Positions 62,225 to 64,000 of a stretch of DNA of 64,000 bases are shown piece by piece. The translations under genes and the position numbers were made by a program. The notes under the pieces are model-generated. The model ran no database searches, was not told the DNA's origin, and saw nothing but the letters and a program-made list of their open reading frames with translations. Numbering within the stretch: the first letter of the stretch is position 1; every line of letters begins with the position of its first letter. The DNA is from AP-15 sp963846635 (GTDB taxonomy: Bacteria; Pseudomonadota; Alphaproteobacteria; ATCC43930; CGMCC-115725), in contig CAWJXM010000010.1 of the NCBI GenBank assembly GCA_963846635.1, positions 1 to 64,000 of the forward strand, written 5' to 3'.

Positions 62225-63418
62225 TCACACGCCCGCCACCCGGGCAATGGCTGCAGCATCAAAACCCTCGGGCGGGATTCGGTCGAGAGCATCGAGAATG
62301 AGATCGGTTGCCCGCATCTTGGTGATGCGGCAATAACTGGTTTCGGAGCTGACGAAGGTGCCGTTTTCGGCGAGCTTGTTGACCGGTTCGCCGCCACCGC
62401 AAACAGAAAAATATCCGCATTGCTGCTGGCACATCGTGACGCCGGCCTTAATGTCGGCCAGCATGCGCACCAGAACCGGGCTATCGGCCAAATCGACGAG
62501 TGTGTCACGGTTGATGTTGCCGAGGATGAAATCGTCATAGACCGGATTTTTGAGGCCCAAGAGCTCGGGCGAAAAGGTGGCAATGTTGCCTGCCCAGTCC
62601 ATGCTGACGATCGCGAACGGTTCGACCAGCTGATTATAAAACGGCGCCTCTCTCGGCCGGATCACCTGCTGCAGCGCGGTTTCAATCTCGCGCACGAACT
62701 TGATTTTGTCCGGAGCAGTGGCCGACAACCGCCAGAATTCACCGAGAAACCGGTAATAAAGCGCGTCAGTATCGGCCTCGCGAAACGATTCCGAGACGTG
62801 ATCACCCTCCGATTCCTCGACATTGAAGCAGACCTGCTCGATCCCCTCCGCGATATAAAAGTCGAACATCTCGCGCGCAGCCACCATGCTCTGCGGGGTC
62901 AAGACCGAGATCACATGAAACGGGACACCGTGGCGGCGAAGCAGGCGGATACCGGCGATCGTCCGCTCAAAGGTTCCCCGACCCGACCGCGTCACCCGGT
63001 TGCGATCGTGAAAATGCTGCGGGCCGTCGATGCTGACGCCGAGATTGATCTGCGCTTCGGCGAAAAACCTGCACCAATCGTCGTCGATCAAGGTGCCGTT
63101 CGTCTGAAACGAATGGACGACCTGAAGCTCAGGCGGGCGCAACGCCTCGACCAGGGCGAAAGCGTCGCGATAAAATCCGATCGGCAGTACCATTGGCTCG
63201 CCGGCATGCCATACGACGGAAAGCCCGCCGCCGAGCCACTCCGAGGCAAACACCTGCGAAAACAGATTTTGCAAAGTCTCGCGAGCGACGACGGCTTTTG
63301 AGGTGCGGTTCGGGAGATAGCAGTATCGGCAATCGATATTGCAGAACGGGGTTGGCTGGACCACCAGGAGCTGGATGGTCGGCACAGTGCGATCCCGCGA
63401 ATCTCGGCGCGTCAGCAA
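62225..63418 (-). CDS. grrM: Radical SAM/SPASM cyclophane-forming peptide maturase, GrrM/OscB type
   Basis: 397 residues from TTG 63418, or 386 from GTG 63385 (VPTIQLLVVQPTPFCN), which fits family N-termini better. The [4Fe-4S]-SAM motif is CNIDCRYCYLP (C26, C30, C33). VVWHAGEP is the GGEP equivalent, and FQTNGTLIDDDWCRFF and LGVSIDGPQHFHDRNRVTR follow. The C-terminal SPASM region is Cys-rich: CQQQCGYFSVCGGGEPVNKL...ETSYCRITK. This is the GrrM/OscB three-residue cyclophane former, which joins an aromatic side chain to a neighbouring residue within a W-x-N type triplet. Its start is one to four bases after the stop of a W-rich precursor, so the two are translationally coupled. Confidence 0.92.
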   Translation of the reverse strand: MLTRRDSRDRTVPTIQLLVVQPTPFCNIDCRYCYLPNRTSKAVVARETLQNLFSQVFASEWLGGGLSVVWHAGEPMVLPIGFYRDAFALVEALRPPELQVVHSFQTNGTLIDDDWCRFFAEAQINLGVSIDGPQHFHDRNRVTRSGRGTFERTIAGIRLLRRHGVPFHVISVLTPQSMVAAREMFDFYIAEGIEQVCFNVEESEGDHVSESFREADTDALYYRFLGEFWRLSATAPDKIKFVREIETALQQVIRPREAPFYNQLVEPFAIVSMDWAGNIATFSPELLGLKNPVYDDFILGNINRDTLVDLADSPVLVRMLADIKAGVTMCQQQCGYFSVCGGGEPVNKLAENGTFVSSETSYCRITKMRATDLILDALDRIPPEGFDAAAIARVAGV

Positions 63419-63419
63419 C

Positions 63420-63785
63420 TTACCAATTGCGCCACCAATTGGGCCAGTTGCTCCAGTTGTGCCAATTCGGCCAATTGGGCCAGCCCCAGGCGCCCCACGG
63501 GCGCCACCAGCCCCAGTTGCGCCACCAATTGCCCCAGGCGAGCCGCAGCTTGTCGATGTCCCCCGGTTTGGCGGCGGTTTGTTGACCGGCTATCGTCGAG
63601 ACGGCGTCGCGAACAGCAGCGAGCCGCTCCGAAATACCGGCCGGTTGCGCTGCCTTTGGCTGGGACTCCGCCGGTTCCGGGCTGGCCACTCCGGGCGTCG
63701 TCGAGCCCAGCAGCAACGATACGCCAGCGACCCCGGCCGGGGCCAATCCTGACAGAATTTTGAGATATTTCTGCCGAAGCGACAT
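63420..63785 (-). CDS. grrA: GrrA-like RiPP precursor with a tryptophan-dense W-x-N core
   Basis: 121 residues from ATG 63785 (GAGGTCAGTTTG ahead). Residues about 1-36 look like a signal or leader (MSLRQKYLKILSGLAPAGVA...LLLGSTTPGVAS). A charged helical leader (ISERLAAVRDAVSTIAGQ) and DIDKLRLA precede the core. The last 38 residues (84-121) contain 16 Trp and eight W-x-N triplets: WGN, WRN, WPN, WPN, WHN, WSN, WPN, WRN, ending in Trp. GrrA/OscA precursors usually carry Gly-rich GGW-x-N repeats; here the glycine is mostly replaced by Trp. The maturase follows immediately. The expected product is a secreted peptide with several three-residue cyclophanes. Confidence 0.88.
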   Translation of the reverse strand: MSLRQKYLKILSGLAPAGVAGVSLLLGSTTPGVASPEPAESQPKAAQPAGISERLAAVRDAVSTIAGQQTAAKPGDIDKLRLAWGNWWRNWGWWRPWGAWGWPNWPNWHNWSNWPNWWRNW

Positions 63786-63930
63786 CAAACTGACCTCATC
63801 ATCGACTTGCCGGGTACGCCCGGTGATCTGCTGCCGAAGATTATCGGAGTTGAAACACGCGGACGTGCCCGCAAGTCGAAAAAGCGCAAACCGGTAGCAG
63901 CCTCAAAACTGCCAAGCTGGCGATCGGCTT

Positions 63931-64000
63931 TCACCAATTGCGCCAGAAATTGCCCCAAGGGCCGTTGCGCCAACCGCCGTTTCCCCAGCCGCCTCCGCCA
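63931..64000 (-). CDS. C-terminus of a second GrrA-like precursor, running off the window
   Basis: Reading leftward from the edge, the last 22 codons before the TGA (63931-63933) give GGGGWGNGGWRNGPWGNFW and RNW. This is the classic Gly-rich GrrA core with four W-x-N triplets. Its 5' part is beyond position 64000. It lies 145 bp upstream of the W-rich precursor on the same strand. The two precursors share the terminal WRNW but differ in composition, so one maturase probably serves two peptides. Confidence 0.82.
   Translation of the reverse strand, partial: GGGGWGNGGWRNGPWGNFWRNW

Noticed and set aside
60816..62336. 506-codon plus-strand open frame across the Grr locus
   Set aside because: Antisense to the transglycosylase, secreted protein and maturase, all of which have clear motifs and signal peptides on the minus strand.

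Overview
This is 64 kb of GC-rich bacterial chromosome, densely coded on both strands. The gene families suggest a free-living alphaproteobacterium of soil or water, loosely Rhodospirillales/Hyphomicrobiales-like: amidohydrolases, Rieske, TauD and FAH catabolic genes, multi-GAF kinases, an EpmA/EF-P pair, IS1595/IS5/ISAs1 elements, and short dispersed palindromes of the type with inner sequence CGAAAGCGGG. The taxon is an inference. I saw no rRNA or tRNA gene and no CRISPR array.

Layout. 0-0.6 kb: end of an antitoxin gene and a frameshifted VapC toxin. 0.7-9.3 kb: an FMN-dependent hydroxy-acid oxidase, an MFS transporter, a GT2 glycosyltransferase and three polytopic membrane proteins of envelope or glycan type. 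9.5-18.2 kb: small-molecule catabolism (amidohydrolase, Rieske ferredoxin, amino-acid-synthesis family protein, FAH hydrolase, TauD dioxygenase, CBS protein, enoyl-CoA-hydratase-like protein). 18.4-21.3 kb: a GT2-GtrA fusion with an ArnT-like glycosyltransferase. 21.3-23.9 kb: divergent epmA and efp, then an inositol-monophosphatase-like gene with two frameshifts. 24.1-26.8 kb: a MotA/ExbB-like and OmpA-like pair and a small secreted cystine-knot-like peptide. 26.8-31.1 kb: a sensory operon (periplasmic binding protein, histidine kinase, response regulator fused to a nucleotide cyclase). 31.3-37.5 kb: glycerol kinase with two small partners, then an amidohydrolase, diiron-protein and CmcJ-like operon. 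37.7-39.4 kb: a broken TumE/TumA-like toxin-antitoxin remnant and a frameshifted unknown gene. 39.5-42.9 kb: a TPP enzyme divergent from a GMC oxidoreductase. 43.2-47.2 kb: an insertion cluster in which three IS elements of three families lie within 4 kb, one of them splitting a low-GC HEPN-like gene. 47.4-54.6 kb: DOPA-dioxygenase-like protein, AtzG-like/amidase pair, amidohydrolase, lipoprotein, PurM-like protein and zinc alcohol dehydrogenase. 54.7-60.7 kb: a giant multi-GAF histidine kinase with a wrecked centre, and its response regulator. 60.7-64 kb, minus strand: a Grr-type RiPP locus.

The most interesting system is the last one. A radical SAM/SPASM maturase of the GrrM/OscB type sits directly after a precursor whose last 38 residues contain 16 tryptophans and eight W-x-N triplets. 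The C-terminus of a second, more typical glycine-rich precursor runs off the window edge. The expected product is a poly-cyclophane peptide. A secreted protein of unknown function and a secreted lytic transglycosylase follow on the same strand.

A second theme is broken reading frames. At least a dozen genes carry one-base frameshifts, several in G, C or A runs. Some of this may be sequencing or assembly error, but the IS transposases also carry lesions (an exact 20-bp tandem duplication, a nonsense codon) that look real. Treat every pseudogene call here as provisional until raw reads are checked.
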